This document shows, piece by piece, positions 16,546 through 26,535 of a stretch of DNA of 64,000 nt. A program made the translations under genes and the position numbers. The stretch comes from Pseudomonas lurida (GTDB lineage Bacteria; Pseudomonadota; Gammaproteobacteria; Pseudomonadales; Pseudomonadaceae), in NCBI RefSeq assembly GCF_013522705.1, contig NZ_JAAMRE010000008.1, positions 124,001-188,000 on the forward strand, in the 5' to 3' direction. Under the pieces are notes generated by a model that was not told the DNA's origin, searched no databases, and saw only the letters and a list, made by a program, of their open reading frames with translations. Within the stretch, counting starts at the first letter, position 1. Each line of letters starts with the position of its first letter.

Positions 16546-16779
16546 TCAGCGTTTACCCATGGAGCGACGCGTGCCGGGCGGGGCCATTCCGGGAGTCTTG
16601 GTGTGGCCGTTCTTGGCGCCGTTCTTGTACCAGGGCTGCGCGGCGTTCTTGGCTCCGGCAAGTTCACCCGGTTTGAAGGGAAACTTGAACGCCGGGATCT
16701 CGGCCTTTTCAACGCCTTCGGCGCTGGCCGGATCGGCGAGGTCGGCCGCTTCAACGGGGGATTGTGTCGGGGAATTCAT
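16546..16779 (-). CDS. small basic protein of unknown function
   Basis: The 77-residue protein has an acidic/alanine-rich first third, the segment FKFPFKPGELAGAKN, and a basic Gly/Asn/Pro-rich tail (WYKNGAKNGHTKTPG, RRSMGKR). GGAG lies 5 bases before the ATG, a strong ribosome site. No signal peptide or membrane segment is present. The tail is likely disordered and could bind nucleic acid. I recognise it only as a small hypothetical protein type that recurs in Pseudomonas. Confidence 0.68.
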   Translation of the reverse strand: MNSPTQSPVEAADLADPASAEGVEKAEIPAFKFPFKPGELAGAKNAAQPWYKNGAKNGHTKTPGMAPPGTRRSMGKR

Positions 16780-16992
16780 GGAAGCTCCGGAGCGTGCAGA
16801 AAAATGAAGCGAGACCGCTTGCCGGCCACGCTGGCGCGCAGTATACCTGCCCGCCTCGGTTCTTTAACCACCGCCTGTACGAATGGTCGGCGTTTGCTGA
16901 CAGCCCTGTCAGTTAGCCGTCACCGTGCTGACCGGGTTGGCGGGCTATAAAGGCCGCTACCTATTCCACTCCTCTGTCCCGGCCCCCTGCCC

Positions 16993-18159
16993 ATGCACAT
17001 TCAGCGAAAAACCGCCCTGATCGCGGCAGTCCTCGTGGTTTCCGCGGTTGCTCTCTGGGCCGTGACCCGCCCGGCCAAGCCTCGGCTGGCGGCACCCAGC
17101 GCGATTCCGGTACGCGTGGTAAGCGTGGCCCGGCAGGATGTGCCGCGCTTTGTCAGCGGCATCGGCACGGTGCTGTCGCTGCACAGTGTGGTGGTACGCC
17201 CGCAGGTGGATGGCATTCTCACCCGGTTGCTGGTCAAGGAAGGCCAGTGGGTCAAGGCCGGCGACCTGCTGGCCACCCTCGATGATCGTTCGATCCGCGC
17301 CGGCCTCGACCAGGCCAGGGCCCAACTGGGCGAGAGCCAGGCCCAGTTGCAGGTGGCGCAGGTCAACCTCAAGCGCTACAAGGCATTGAGCGTCGACGAC
17401 GGTGTGTCCAAGCAGACCTATGACCAGCAGCAAGCCCTGGTCAACCAGCTCAAGGCCAGCGCCCAGGGCAACCAGGCGGCGATTGATTCGGCTCAAGTGC
17501 AGTTGTCCTACACGCAGATTCGCTCGCCGGTCAGTGGTCGCGTTGGTATTCGCACAGTGGATGAAGGCAACTTCCTGCGCAGCAGCGATGCCCAGGGGCT
17601 GTTTTCCGTGACGCAGATCGACCCGATCGCGGTGGAATTTTCCCTGCCGCAGCAGATGCTGCCGACCCTGCAAGGCCTGATCGCCGCTCCGGAAAAAGCC
17701 AGTGTTGACGCCTACCTGGGCGCCGACACCGACGGCCGCACCGGCGACTTGCTGGGCCGTGGCCATCTGAGCCTGATCGACAACCAGATCAGTTCCACCA
17801 CCGGCACCCTGCGCGCCAAGGCCGAATTCAGCAACACCGCCCAGCGCCTGTGGCCCGGCCAACTGGTGACCGTCAAGATCCAGACCGCCCTCGATAGAAA
17901 CGCCCTGGTGGTGCCGCCGACCGTCGTGCAGCGTGGCCTGGATTCGCACTTTGTGTACCGGGTAAACGGTGACAAGGCCGAAGTGGTGCCAGTACAGGTG
18001 ACGTATCAGAACAGCGACCTCAGCCTGATCACCGGCGTGCAGGCCGGGGATGTGCTGGTCAGCGACGGTCAGTCGCGGCTCAAGGCCGGTGCGCGGGTCG
18101 AGGTGCTCAAGGAGCCGCCCCAGGCGATCCAGACCGTCGACGCCACGGTGCAGCCATGA
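16993..18159 (+). CDS. RND efflux periplasmic adaptor (MdtA/MexA-like)
   Basis: The 388-residue adaptor has an N-terminal hydrophobic anchor (about residues 8-25). The lipoyl halves are VRPQVDGILTRLLVKEGQWV and YTQIRSPVSGRVGIRTVDEG, and between them lies a coiled-coil hairpin with ARAQLGESQAQLQVAQVNL. A beta-barrel and membrane-proximal domain follow. It joins the RND permease to an outer-membrane channel. Its ATGA overlap with the permease gene shows translational coupling. No outer-membrane gene follows, so the pump probably uses a shared channel such as OprM. Confidence 0.92.
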   Translation: MHIQRKTALIAAVLVVSAVALWAVTRPAKPRLAAPSAIPVRVVSVARQDVPRFVSGIGTVLSLHSVVVRPQVDGILTRLLVKEGQWVKAGDLLATLDDRSIRAGLDQARAQLGESQAQLQVAQVNLKRYKALSVDDGVSKQTYDQQQALVNQLKASAQGNQAAIDSAQVQLSYTQIRSPVSGRVGIRTVDEGNFLRSSDAQGLFSVTQIDPIAVEFSLPQQMLPTLQGLIAAPEKASVDAYLGADTDGRTGDLLGRGHLSLIDNQISSTTGTLRAKAEFSNTAQRLWPGQLVTVKIQTALDRNALVVPPTVVQRGLDSHFVYRVNGDKAEVVPVQVTYQNSDLSLITGVQAGDVLVSDGQSRLKAGARVEVLKEPPQAIQTVDATVQP

Positions 18160-21100
18160 GCGGCAGCCGCTCGCCGTCGGCCTGGTGCGTCGACCACCCG
18201 GTCGCCACTTTGCTGCTGACCTTCGCCCTGGTGCTGCTCGGGCTGATTGCCTTCCCGCGCCTGGCCATTGCGCCCCTGCCGGAAGCGGAATTTCCGACGA
18301 TCCAAGTCACCGCGCAGTTGCCCGGCGCCAGCCCCGACACGATGGCCTCGTCGGTGGCCACACCGTTGGAAGTGCAATTCAGCGCCATCCCCGGCGTGAC
18401 TCAGATGACCTCCAGCAGCGCCTTGGGCTCCACCCTGCTGACTCTGCAATTCACCCTCGACAAAAGCATCGACACTGCCGCCCAGGAAGTGCAGGCGGCG
18501 ATCAACACCGCGTCCGGCAAGCTGCCCAGCGATATGCCGAGCCTGCCGACCTGGAAGAAGGTCAACCCGGCGGACAGCCCTGTGCTGATCCTCAGTGTCA
18601 GCTCCGACAGCATGCCCAGCACCGAACTGAGCGACTACGTGGAAACCCTGCTGGCCCGGCAGATCAGCCAGATCGATGGCGTCGGTCAGATCAACATCAC
18701 CGGCCAGCAACGTCCGGCGATTCGCGTGCAGGCTTCGCCCGACAAACTCGCGGCCATCGGTCTGACGCTTGCCGATATCCGCCTGGCCATTCAGCAGTCG
18801 AGCCTGAACCTGGCCAAGGGGGCGATCTACGGTGATAACAGCGTGTCGACCCTGTCGACCAATGATCAGTTATTCCAGCCACAGGACTACGCTCAATTGA
18901 TCGTGTCCTACAAAAACGGCGCGCCGGTGCAGTTGCGCGATATCGCCAAGGTCATCAACGGCTCGGAAAACGCCTACGTGCAGGCCTGGTCCGGGGACAC
19001 TCCCGGGGTCAACCTGGTGATCTCGCGCCAGCCTGGCGCGAATATCGTCGAGACCGTCGACCGCATCCAGGCGCAGCTACCGCGCCTGCAAGCCATGTTG
19101 CCGGCATCGGTGCAGGTCAGTGTGCTGAGCGACCGCACCAAAACCATCCGCGCCTCGCTGCATGAGGTGGAAGTGACCTTGCTGATCGCGATCCTGCTGG
19201 TGGTGGCGGTGATGGCGCTGTTCCTGCGCCAACTGTCGGCCACGCTGATTGTGTCCAGTGTGCTCGGCGTGTCGCTGATCGCCAGTTTTGCGCTGATGTA
19301 CCTGATGGGCTTCAGCCTGAATAACCTGACCCTGGTGGCCATCGTGATCGCCGTGGGCTTTGTGGTGGACGATGCCATCGTGGTGGTGGAGAACATCCAC
19401 CGGCACCTGGAGGCCGGGCTCGATCAGCGCGCGGCGGCGATCAAGGGCGCCGGCGAGATCGGCTTTACGGTGGTGTCCATCAGCTTTTCCCTGGTGGCGG
19501 CGTTTATTCCGCTGCTGTTCATGGGGGGTGTGGTCGGGCGGCTGTTCAAGGAGTTCGCGCTCACCGCTACCTCGACCATTCTGATTTCGGTGGTGGTGTC
19601 CCTGACCCTGGCACCGACCCTGGCCGCGTTGTTCATGCGCGCGCCCAGCCATCACACCCAGGCCAGGCCCGGTTTCAGCGAGCGCCTGCTGGCCGGCTAC
19701 GCGCGCAACCTGCGGCGTGCCCTGGCCCATCAACGCAGCATGCTGGCGATCTTCGGCGTGACGCTTGCGTTGGCCGTGGTCGGCTACGTGTTTATTCCCA
19801 AAGGGTTCTTCCCCGTGCAGGACACCGGCTTCGTACTCGGCACCAGCGAGGCGGCGGCCGATGTGTCCTTCCCGGACATGGTCGCCAAACACAAGGCCCT
19901 GGCCGAGATCATCAAGGACGACCCGGCGGTACAGGCGTTTTCCCATTCCGTGGGGGTGACCGGCAGCAACCAGACCATCGCCAACGGCCGCTTCTGGATC
20001 GCCTTGAAAGTGCGTGGGGAGCGCGATGTGTCGGCCAGCCAGTTTATCGACCGCGTCCGCGCGAAACTCGCCAAGGTGCCGGGCATTGTGCTGTACCTGC
20101 GCGCCGGCCAGGATATCAACCTCAGCTCCGGCCCCAGCCGCGCCCAGTACCAATATGTGCTCAAGAGCAACGACGGCCCGACGCTCAACACCTGGACCCA
20201 GCGCCTCACCGAGAAACTGCGCGCCAACCCGGCCTTTCGCGACCTGTCCAACGACTTGCAACTGGGCGGCAGCATCACCCACATCAGCATCGACCGGCAG
20301 GCCGCCGCACGGTTCGGCCTGAGCGCCACCGATGTCGACCAGGCGCTGTACGACGCCTTCGGCCAACGCCAGATCAACGAATTCCAGACCGAGATCAACC
20401 AATACCAGGTGGTGCTGGAACTGGATCGCCAACAACGCGGCAAGGCCGAGAGCCTGAACTATTTCTACCTGCGCTCCCCCTTGACCAACGAAATGGTGCC
20501 GCTGTCGGCGCTGGCCAAGGTCGACCCACCGACCGTCGGGCCATTATCCATCAGCCATGACGGCATGTTCCCGGCCGCCAACCTGTCCTTCAACCTGGCA
20601 CCCGGCGTAGCGCTGGGCGATGCGGTGATCATGCTCGACCAGGCCAAGGCCGAGATCGGCATGCCCAGCACCCTTATCGGCAGCTTCCAGGGCGCCGCCC
20701 AGGCATTCCAGAGTTCACTGGCCAGCCAGCCGTGGCTGATCCTTGCGGCGCTGGTGGCGGTGTACATCATCCTGGGGGTGCTGTACGAAAGCTTCGTGCA
20801 TCCGCTGACGATCATCTCGACCCTGCCGTCGGCCGGCCTCGGCGCGCTGATCATGCTCACCCTGATGGGCCAGGACTTTTCGATCATGGCGTTGATCGGC
20901 CTGGTGCTGCTGATCGGCATCGTGAAAAAGAACGGCATCCTGATGATCGACTTTGCCCTCGACGCCCAGCGCGTGCGTGGCCTGGCGCCTCAGGAGGCGA
21001 TTTACCAGGCCTGCGTCACGCGGTTCCGACCGATCATCATGACCACCCTCGCCGCCCTGCTTGGCGCGGTGCCGCTGATGCTGGGCGCCGGTCCCGGCGC

Positions 21101-21251
21101 GGAACTGCGCCAGCCGCTGGGCATCGCGGTGGTCGGCGGGCTGCTGGTGAGCCAGGCGCTGACCCTGTTCACCACGCCGGTCATATACTTGTACCTCGAA
21201 AAGTTGTTCCATCGGCCCACACCAGCGTCCGCGCTGGCGACCACAGAGTGA
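18156..21251 (+). CDS. RND multidrug efflux permease (HAE-1, MdtB/MdtC/MuxB-like)
   Basis: This full-length permease (1031 residues) has 12 expected transmembrane helices and two large periplasmic loops. The proton-relay Asp pair is in TM4 (GFVVDDAIVVVEN), and the motif LLIGIVKKNGILMIDFAL lies in TM10-11. It exports drugs or other small molecules using the proton gradient. Sequence style is closest to the MdtB/MdtC/MuxB clade, but only one permease gene is present, so it would work as a homotrimer. The two-component system genes follow within 10 bases and likely control it. Confidence 0.93.
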   Translation: MSGSRSPSAWCVDHPVATLLLTFALVLLGLIAFPRLAIAPLPEAEFPTIQVTAQLPGASPDTMASSVATPLEVQFSAIPGVTQMTSSSALGSTLLTLQFTLDKSIDTAAQEVQAAINTASGKLPSDMPSLPTWKKVNPADSPVLILSVSSDSMPSTELSDYVETLLARQISQIDGVGQINITGQQRPAIRVQASPDKLAAIGLTLADIRLAIQQSSLNLAKGAIYGDNSVSTLSTNDQLFQPQDYAQLIVSYKNGAPVQLRDIAKVINGSENAYVQAWSGDTPGVNLVISRQPGANIVETVDRIQAQLPRLQAMLPASVQVSVLSDRTKTIRASLHEVEVTLLIAILLVVAVMALFLRQLSATLIVSSVLGVSLIASFALMYLMGFSLNNLTLVAIVIAVGFVVDDAIVVVENIHRHLEAGLDQRAAAIKGAGEIGFTVVSISFSLVAAFIPLLFMGGVVGRLFKEFALTATSTILISVVVSLTLAPTLAALFMRAPSHHTQARPGFSERLLAGYARNLRRALAHQRSMLAIFGVTLALAVVGYVFIPKGFFPVQDTGFVLGTSEAAADVSFPDMVAKHKALAEIIKDDPAVQAFSHSVGVTGSNQTIANGRFWIALKVRGERDVSASQFIDRVRAKLAKVPGIVLYLRAGQDINLSSGPSRAQYQYVLKSNDGPTLNTWTQRLTEKLRANPAFRDLSNDLQLGGSITHISIDRQAAARFGLSATDVDQALYDAFGQRQINEFQTEINQYQVVLELDRQQRGKAESLNYFYLRSPLTNEMVPLSALAKVDPPTVGPLSISHDGMFPAANLSFNLAPGVALGDAVIMLDQAKAEIGMPSTLIGSFQGAAQAFQSSLASQPWLILAALVAVYIILGVLYESFVHPLTIISTLPSAGLGALIMLTLMGQDFSIMALIGLVLLIGIVKKNGILMIDFALDAQRVRGLAPQEAIYQACVTRFRPIIMTTLAALLGAVPLMLGAGPGAELRQPLGIAVVGGLLVSQALTLFTTPVIYLYLEKLFHRPTPASALATTE

Positions 21252-21260
21252 GGCGGGGTC

Positions 21261-21938
21261 ATGCGCGTCCTGATTATCGAAGATGAAGAAAAAACCGCGG
21301 ACTATCTGCACCGTGGCCTGACGGAACAGGGCTACACCGTCGACGTGGCCCGTGACGGTGTCGAAGGTTTGCACCTGGCGTTGGAGAACGACTATGCCGT
21401 GATCGTGCTCGACGTGATGCTGCCGGGCCTCGACGGCTTTGGCGTGCTGCGGGCGTTACGCGCGCGCAAGCAGACCCCGGTGATCATGCTCACCGCCCGC
21501 GAGCGCGTGGAAGACCGCATTCGCGGCCTGCGCGAAGGCGCCGACGACTACCTGGGCAAACCCTTTTCGTTTCTCGAACTGGTGGCGCGCCTGCAGGCGT
21601 TGACCCGCCGCAGTGGCGGGCATGAGCCGGTGCAGGTGACCGTCGCCGACTTGTGGATCGACCTGATCAGCCGCAAGGCCAGTCGCAACGGCCTGCGCCT
21701 GGATCTGACCGCCAAGGAATTCTCGCTGCTCAGCGTATTGGCGCGCCGCCAGGGCGAGATCCTGTCCAAGACAGCGATTGCGGAGATGGTGTGGGACATC
21801 AATTTCGACAGCGATGCCAACGTGGTCGAAGTGGCGATCAAGCGCCTGCGGGCCAAGCTCGACGGCCCGTTCGAACACAAACTGCTGCACACCATCCGTG
21901 GCATGGGCTATGTGCTGGAGAACCGCAGTGCCGGCTGA
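21261..21938 (+). CDS. OmpR/PhoB-type response regulator (CusR/CopR-like)
   Basis: The 225-residue regulator has a receiver domain with acidic residues in IIEDEE, phospho-acceptor Asp51 in VLDVMLPGLDGF, and the conserved Lys in DYLGKPFSF. A C-terminal winged helix (DLTAKEFSLLSVLARRQGE through VEVAIKRLRAKLD) completes it. It belongs to the heavy-metal/copper branch of OmpR regulators by resemblance. It lies 9 bases after the RND permease gene and probably regulates this pump operon; the signal may be a metal, a drug or envelope stress. Confidence 0.92.
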   Translation: MRVLIIEDEEKTADYLHRGLTEQGYTVDVARDGVEGLHLALENDYAVIVLDVMLPGLDGFGVLRALRARKQTPVIMLTARERVEDRIRGLREGADDYLGKPFSFLELVARLQALTRRSGGHEPVQVTVADLWIDLISRKASRNGLRLDLTAKEFSLLSVLARRQGEILSKTAIAEMVWDINFDSDANVVEVAIKRLRAKLDGPFEHKLLHTIRGMGYVLENRSAG

Positions 21939-23292
21939 TTCCATTGCGCTGCGCCTGAGCGGCATGTTCACCCTGGTGGCGGCGCTGATCTTCCTGCTGA
22001 TCGGCGGCGCGCTGTACCAGCAAGTGGACCGCGGCCTGGGCCTGCTGCCGGAGGCCGAACTGGACGCACGCTACAGCGTGCTCGAATCCTCGGTGAACCG
22101 CTTCGGCACCCCGGACCACTGGGCCAAGATCACCAACAAGCTCAAACTGCTGAGCGAAGAAGACAAGCGCATTCATTTCTGGGTAGTCAGCAGCGACCCG
22201 GCCTATGAATACGGCAACCCCGACGCACGCATTCGTGCCTTCGCCGCTGAACGCACCGGTAAGCGTGACTTGCACCTGCCCGGCCAGCGTTATCCGCTCA
22301 AAGTGCTGGTCAGCCAGTTCGCCGCCAAGGACCAGCGCCCGCCGCTGCGCTTTATGATCGCCATCGACACCGAAAACTTCCGCGCCACCCAGCATCACTT
22401 GCTGGTGGCGCTGGTCAGCCTGGCGCTGGTGGGCGTGCTGCTGGCGGCGCTGCTGGGGTTCTGGGTCTCGCGCATCGGCCTCAAGCCGCTGGGCAAGCTC
22501 TCGGACGAGGCCAGCCAACTGGCGCCGCCGAAACTCTCCGGCCGCCTGCTGTTGTCACCGTTGCCGCCGGAGCTCAAGCAGTTCGTCAACACATTCAATG
22601 CCACGCTGGACCGCGTGGAACAGGCTTATTCGCGCCTGGAGTCGTTCAATGCCGACGTGGCCCACGAGCTGCGCTCACCCTTGACCAACCTGATCGGCCA
22701 GACCCAGGTGGCGCTGACGCGCGGGCGCTCGGCCGAACATTATCTGGAGGTGCTGCAGTCGAACCTGGAAGAGTTGGAGCGCCTGCGTTCGATCGTCAAC
22801 GACATGTTGTTCCTCGCCAGCGCGGACCAGGGCACCAAGGCCACCAAGTTGAGCGAAAGCTCCCTGGCCGACGAGGTCGCAACGACCCTCGATTACCTGG
22901 ACTTTATCCTCGAAGACGCCCAGGTGCAGGTGCAGGTCCATGGCGACGCACAGGTGCAGATCGAGAGAGCCCACCTGCGTCGCGCGCTGATCAACCTGCT
23001 GAGCAACGCCGTGCAACACACGGCGCCCGGTCAGGTCATCGACGTGCACATCGAGGTGCAGGCGCATCACGTCGCCATCGGCGTGACCAACCCCGGCGAA
23101 ACCATCGCCAGTGAACACCTGCCTCGGCTGTTCGAGCGGTTCTATCGGGTCGACGCCTCGCGGCGTAACAGCGGCGCGAACCATGGGTTGGGCCTGGCCA
23201 TCGTCAAGGCGATTGCGCTGATGCACGGCGGGGATGTGTTTGTACGCAGCGACAGGCGCGGCAATACCTTTGGTATCACGCTGCCGGTATGA
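21928..23292 (+). CDS. heavy-metal-type sensor histidine kinase (CusS-like)
   Basis: A GTG start inside the end of the regulator gene gives 454 residues. TM1 is at about 13-31, the periplasmic sensor at about 35-155, TM2 at about 158-180, and then a HAMP domain. The phospho-acceptor His246 lies in ADVAHELRSPL. The ATPase domain has the N-box ALINLLSNAVQHT, a G1 box with NPGE instead of the usual DxG (usual in CusS-type kinases), an F-box LFERFYR, and the G2 box HGLGLAIVKA. It forms a pair with the regulator immediately upstream. Confidence 0.91.
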   Translation: MPADSIALRLSGMFTLVAALIFLLIGGALYQQVDRGLGLLPEAELDARYSVLESSVNRFGTPDHWAKITNKLKLLSEEDKRIHFWVVSSDPAYEYGNPDARIRAFAAERTGKRDLHLPGQRYPLKVLVSQFAAKDQRPPLRFMIAIDTENFRATQHHLLVALVSLALVGVLLAALLGFWVSRIGLKPLGKLSDEASQLAPPKLSGRLLLSPLPPELKQFVNTFNATLDRVEQAYSRLESFNADVAHELRSPLTNLIGQTQVALTRGRSAEHYLEVLQSNLEELERLRSIVNDMLFLASADQGTKATKLSESSLADEVATTLDYLDFILEDAQVQVQVHGDAQVQIERAHLRRALINLLSNAVQHTAPGQVIDVHIEVQAHHVAIGVTNPGETIASEHLPRLFERFYRVDASRRNSGANHGLGLAIVKAIALMHGGDVFVRSDRRGNTFGITLPV

Positions 23293-23310
23293 GCGCGTGA
23301 CTGTTGCGGT

Positions 23311-23339
23311 TTGGGCAACAGTCATTATCTTGTTACACT
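23311..23339 (+). promoter_or_regulatory. candidate sigma-70 promoter of the small RNA before oprD
   Basis: TTGGGC and TACACT are separated by exactly 17 bases, about 20 bases after the kinase stop codon. They match three of six and four of six consensus bases. Transcription would start near 23346. Confidence 0.5.
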
Positions 23340-23345
23340 CTGTTT

Positions 23346-23493
23346 CGCAGTGCTCGCCTGCGTTAATTTGACGCATCGATGAGCGCGACGGCAAAGACAG
23401 CTGCCCCGTTTACCCGAATTTCCCTCGACTTATTTCCAGGGCTCTACGCTGGGAATCTGTCTTAAAGCCGCTGACCTTCAGCGGCTTTTTTTT
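23346..23493 (+). ncRNA. candidate small RNA or attenuated oprD leader
   Basis: About 148 bases between a promoter-like sequence and a strong intrinsic terminator contain no credible reading frame. GACAG (23396-23400) can pair with CTGTC (23457-23461) to enclose a stem, and a perfect 11-bp terminator stem with eight T residues ends it, the usual form of an Hfq-dependent small RNA. The terminator lies 70 bases before the porin start codon, so the element either makes a separate RNA or attenuates oprD transcription. I could not match it to a named Pseudomonas RNA. Confidence 0.5.
23464..23493 (+). terminator. intrinsic terminator of the candidate small RNA
   Basis: AAAGCCGCTGA and TCAGCGGCTTT pair perfectly around the loop CCT, followed by a run of eight or more T residues. 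Confidence 0.88.
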
Positions 23494-23562
23494 GCCGTCA
23501 AAAAAGGCCGGGCATTTCCCACGACACCGGCCGTTTACGTCTGATCCAAAGGAGCTCCACCG

Positions 23563-24891
23563 GTGCAGAACTCGCTGACGTTCACCCCGTTATTCCTCGC
23601 GATTACCGCAACGATTACGCCCATCGCTCACGCGGCGGACAGCGTCCCCGTCGACGGTTTCGTCGAAGGTTCACACCTGACAATCGACACCCGCAACTAC
23701 TACATGAACCGCGACCGTCGTGATATCCACACCGACGACAGCAAGGAATGGGGCCAGGGTTTTATCGGCACCTTCGAGTCCGGCTTTACCCAGGGCACGC
23801 TCGGTTTCGGCCTGGACGCTCATGCCATGCTCGGCCTCAAGCTTGACGGCGGTGGCGGCACTGACGGTTCCAGCATCCTTCCCTATGGCAGCGACACCGG
23901 CAGCGGCAAAGCGCCGGGTTCGTTCTCCACCGCCGGCGGCACCTTGAAAATGCGCGCCTTCGACACCGAACTCAAAGCCGGCGACCTGTTCCTCAACAAC
24001 CCGGTGATCGCCGGTGGCATGACGCGCATGCTGCCGCAGACCTTCCGTGGCGTCAGTCTGACCAACCGCAGCCTGGACGGCTGGATGTTCGAAGGCGGCC
24101 AGGCCAGCTTCACCAAGCTCTATAACCAGAGCGGCCACCGGCGCATCGGCACCAGCTACGGCGCCTTGCCCGATAACCACGACAGCCAGCACCTGGACTG
24201 GGCCGGCGTATCGTTCAGCGCTGCGCCGGGTGTGACCAGCAACCTCTATGCGTCGCAACTCAAGGACGTCTGGCAGCAGTACTACTACGATCTGGATTAC
24301 ACCTACGCGTTGAACGACCGGGTCAGCCTTAACCCAGGCCTGCACTACTACCATACACAGGACATCGGCCAATCCCTGCTGGGCGACATCGACAACAACA
24401 CCTGGAGCCTGCACTTCACCGTGGGCGTGGGCAGCCACAGCGTCACCGCCGCCTATCAGCGGGTCAACGGCAACACACCGTTCGACTACATCACCCAGGG
24501 CGACAGCGTGTACCTGGACAATTCCCAGCAATACTCGGACTTCAACGGTCCGAATGAGCGCTCGTGGAAGCTCAAGTACGCTTATGATTTTGCCGGCCTT
24601 GGCATGCCAGGCCTGACCTCGGCGGTGTCTTACATCAGCGGCAAAACCGATCTGACCCAGGTCGATCCGCAAAGCCGTGGCTACAGCGCCTGGTACAGCG
24701 CCGACGGCAAAGACGCTGAACACTGGGAACGGGATATCGATCTGAAATACGTAGTGCAGGACGGTCACGCCAAGGACCTCGCCGTGCGCCTGCAATGGGC
24801 CACGCACCGAGGCGGCCGCGGTTATTCGGCGGTGGATCGTGACGTGGATGAATATCGGATGATCGTCGACTATCCGATTGACGTGTTTTGA
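23563..24891 (+). CDS. OprD-family outer-membrane porin
   Basis: The 442-residue porin starts at a GTG with AAGGAG 8 bases upstream. It has a signal peptide (cut near AHA-AD) and an 18-strand-type barrel: [19 protein letters not shown] at the N-terminus, [15 protein letters not shown], and the closing strand ending in Val-Phe (YPIDVF), the usual outer-membrane insertion signal. OprD proteins take up amino acids, peptides or aromatic acids. No adjacent catabolic operon shows its substrate. A candidate small RNA lies just upstream and may influence its expression. Confidence 0.93.
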   Translation: MQNSLTFTPLFLAITATITPIAHAADSVPVDGFVEGSHLTIDTRNYYMNRDRRDIHTDDSKEWGQGFIGTFESGFTQGTLGFGLDAHAMLGLKLDGGGGTDGSSILPYGSDTGSGKAPGSFSTAGGTLKMRAFDTELKAGDLFLNNPVIAGGMTRMLPQTFRGVSLTNRSLDGWMFEGGQASFTKLYNQSGHRRIGTSYGALPDNHDSQHLDWAGVSFSAAPGVTSNLYASQLKDVWQQYYYDLDYTYALNDRVSLNPGLHYYHTQDIGQSLLGDIDNNTWSLHFTVGVGSHSVTAAYQRVNGNTPFDYITQGDSVYLDNSQQYSDFNGPNERSWKLKYAYDFAGLGMPGLTSAVSYISGKTDLTQVDPQSRGYSAWYSADGKDAEHWERDIDLKYVVQDGHAKDLAVRLQWATHRGGRGYSAVDRDVDEYRMIVDYPIDVF

Positions 24892-24978
24892 GGGCTCGAA
24901 TCTTTCTTTTTAGCTGAGTATTCAATTTTCATCGGGTAGAACTAAACTGCCAGCATCTATCTCGCTGAAGTCTGCCCG

Positions 24979-26472
24979 ATGAGTCAACGCCGTGTTCGTC
25001 CACCGCCTGCACACCCGGAATTGCTGCTGCTCCTGGGCAGCGGCCTGACCGTCGTTCTGATCGTCATCATCGTCGCGGCCTTACTGGTTCGCGAACATGC
25101 CAGTACGCTGCAGGCGGCTACGCGCTCGACCACGAACATTGCCCAACTGATCAACGCCGATGCGCTGCGTAACGTCGAGCTCTACGACCTGGCTCTCAAG
25201 GGGCTGATTGCGGCCAGGCAGCGCGAGGACCTGGCCAAGGTCGATGCGAACATTCAGCATCTGCTGCAGTTTGACTTGGCCACCGCCGCGCCCTTCAAGG
25301 GTGAAGTGCTGATGCTCGATGCCCATGGCACGGTGATCGCCGACTCGTCGACCCTGCAACCCACCGCGCGCAATTTTGCCGACCGCGACTATTTCCAGGC
25401 CCATGTGAATAACCCTCAAGCCGGGCTGTTTATCAGCCGGCCGTTCAGGGTGCACTGCGAGTGCGATCAGGTCTGGCGCATGGCCTTCAGCCGCCGCGTA
25501 TCAGGCCCCAATGGCGAGTTTACCGGGGTGGCGGTGGCGACCATGCGCCTGGCGTACTTCGACCAGTTGTTCAATACCCTCACCATCGGCAACGGCAGCA
25601 GCGTCAATCTGCTCAACAATCGCGGCATTCTACTGGCTCAGCAACCGTTGCTCGAACGCGACATGATCGACAAGGACCTGAGCGAACGCCCGAACTTCAA
25701 GCGCATCCTGCGCGAAGGCAGCGGCAGCTTTCAGGCCGTCTCGGCCATCACCGGCAAGGAACGGCTGTATACATTCACCACCGTGGGCGACCTGCCGCTG
25801 ATTGTGGTGGTGGCGTTGTCCCGCGAAGATGTGTTCGCCCCTTGGAAACGCGCCGCGCTGCTCACCAGCGGTGCCACCGGCATTCTGTGCGTCGGTTTGC
25901 TGTGGCTGACCTGGATGCTGCGTCGCGAGCTGCGACGTCGCTATCGCGCGGAGCGAGTGCTGTCAGAACTGGCAGCCACCGACCCCCTGACCGGCCTGGC
26001 CAACCGCCGCGTCCTGGACGAACGCCTGCGCCAGGAATGGGACCGCGCCCAACGCTCGACCGAAGCGCTGACCCTGCTGATGATTGACGTAGACCACTTC
26101 AAAGCCTTCAACGACCGCCACGGTCACAGCGGCGGCGACGAGGCCTTGCGCGCCGTGGCCCAGGTCATCGGCGACAATATCCGCCGCCCGGCTGACCTCG
26201 CGGCGCGCTACGGCGGTGAAGAATTCGCGGTGGTGCTGCCCCATACCGACGCCAAGGGCGCGATGGTCATCGCCGAGCACATCCGCAGCAGCGTCGAACG
26301 CTTGCCACGGGCGGCAGGCAGCGAAGGGCCGATTACCGTGAGTATCGGCATGAGTACCTGGGACAAACGCAACCGCCAATCCCTGGAAGCGCTGCTGCTT
26401 AGTGCGGACCAGGCGTTGTATGAGGCCAAGCATGGCGGACGTAATCGTATAGTCGATGCAATCCGCCATTGA
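24979..26472 (+). CDS. membrane-bound diguanylate cyclase with periplasmic Cache-type sensor
   Basis: The 497-residue protein has TM1 at about residues 14-36, a periplasmic dCache-like sensor (about 40-290), TM2 at about 292-310 and a GGDEF domain. The active-site motif is GGEEF (residues 412-416), which is intact. An allosteric RxxD inhibitory site (RPAD) lies exactly 5 residues before it, so product inhibition by cyclic-di-GMP is expected. It should make c-di-GMP in response to an external small molecule. No phosphodiesterase domain is present. Confidence 0.93.
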   Translation: MSQRRVRPPPAHPELLLLLGSGLTVVLIVIIVAALLVREHASTLQAATRSTTNIAQLINADALRNVELYDLALKGLIAARQREDLAKVDANIQHLLQFDLATAAPFKGEVLMLDAHGTVIADSSTLQPTARNFADRDYFQAHVNNPQAGLFISRPFRVHCECDQVWRMAFSRRVSGPNGEFTGVAVATMRLAYFDQLFNTLTIGNGSSVNLLNNRGILLAQQPLLERDMIDKDLSERPNFKRILREGSGSFQAVSAITGKERLYTFTTVGDLPLIVVVALSREDVFAPWKRAALLTSGATGILCVGLLWLTWMLRRELRRRYRAERVLSELAATDPLTGLANRRVLDERLRQEWDRAQRSTEALTLLMIDVDHFKAFNDRHGHSGGDEALRAVAQVIGDNIRRPADLAARYGGEEFAVVLPHTDAKGAMVIAEHIRSSVERLPRAAGSEGPITVSIGMSTWDKRNRQSLEALLLSADQALYEAKHGGRNRIVDAIRH

Positions 26473-26535
26473 GACGATCGCGCGCAGTGAGCGCAGGAAG
26501 CTTTATCGACGTCTGTAGAGTATTGGCTGACTCAC

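Noticed and set aside
19077..20435. Minus-strand reading frame of 452 codons inside the RND permease gene
   Set aside because: It is His/Gln/Gly-rich with no domain and is antisense to a gene with clear conserved motifs throughout.
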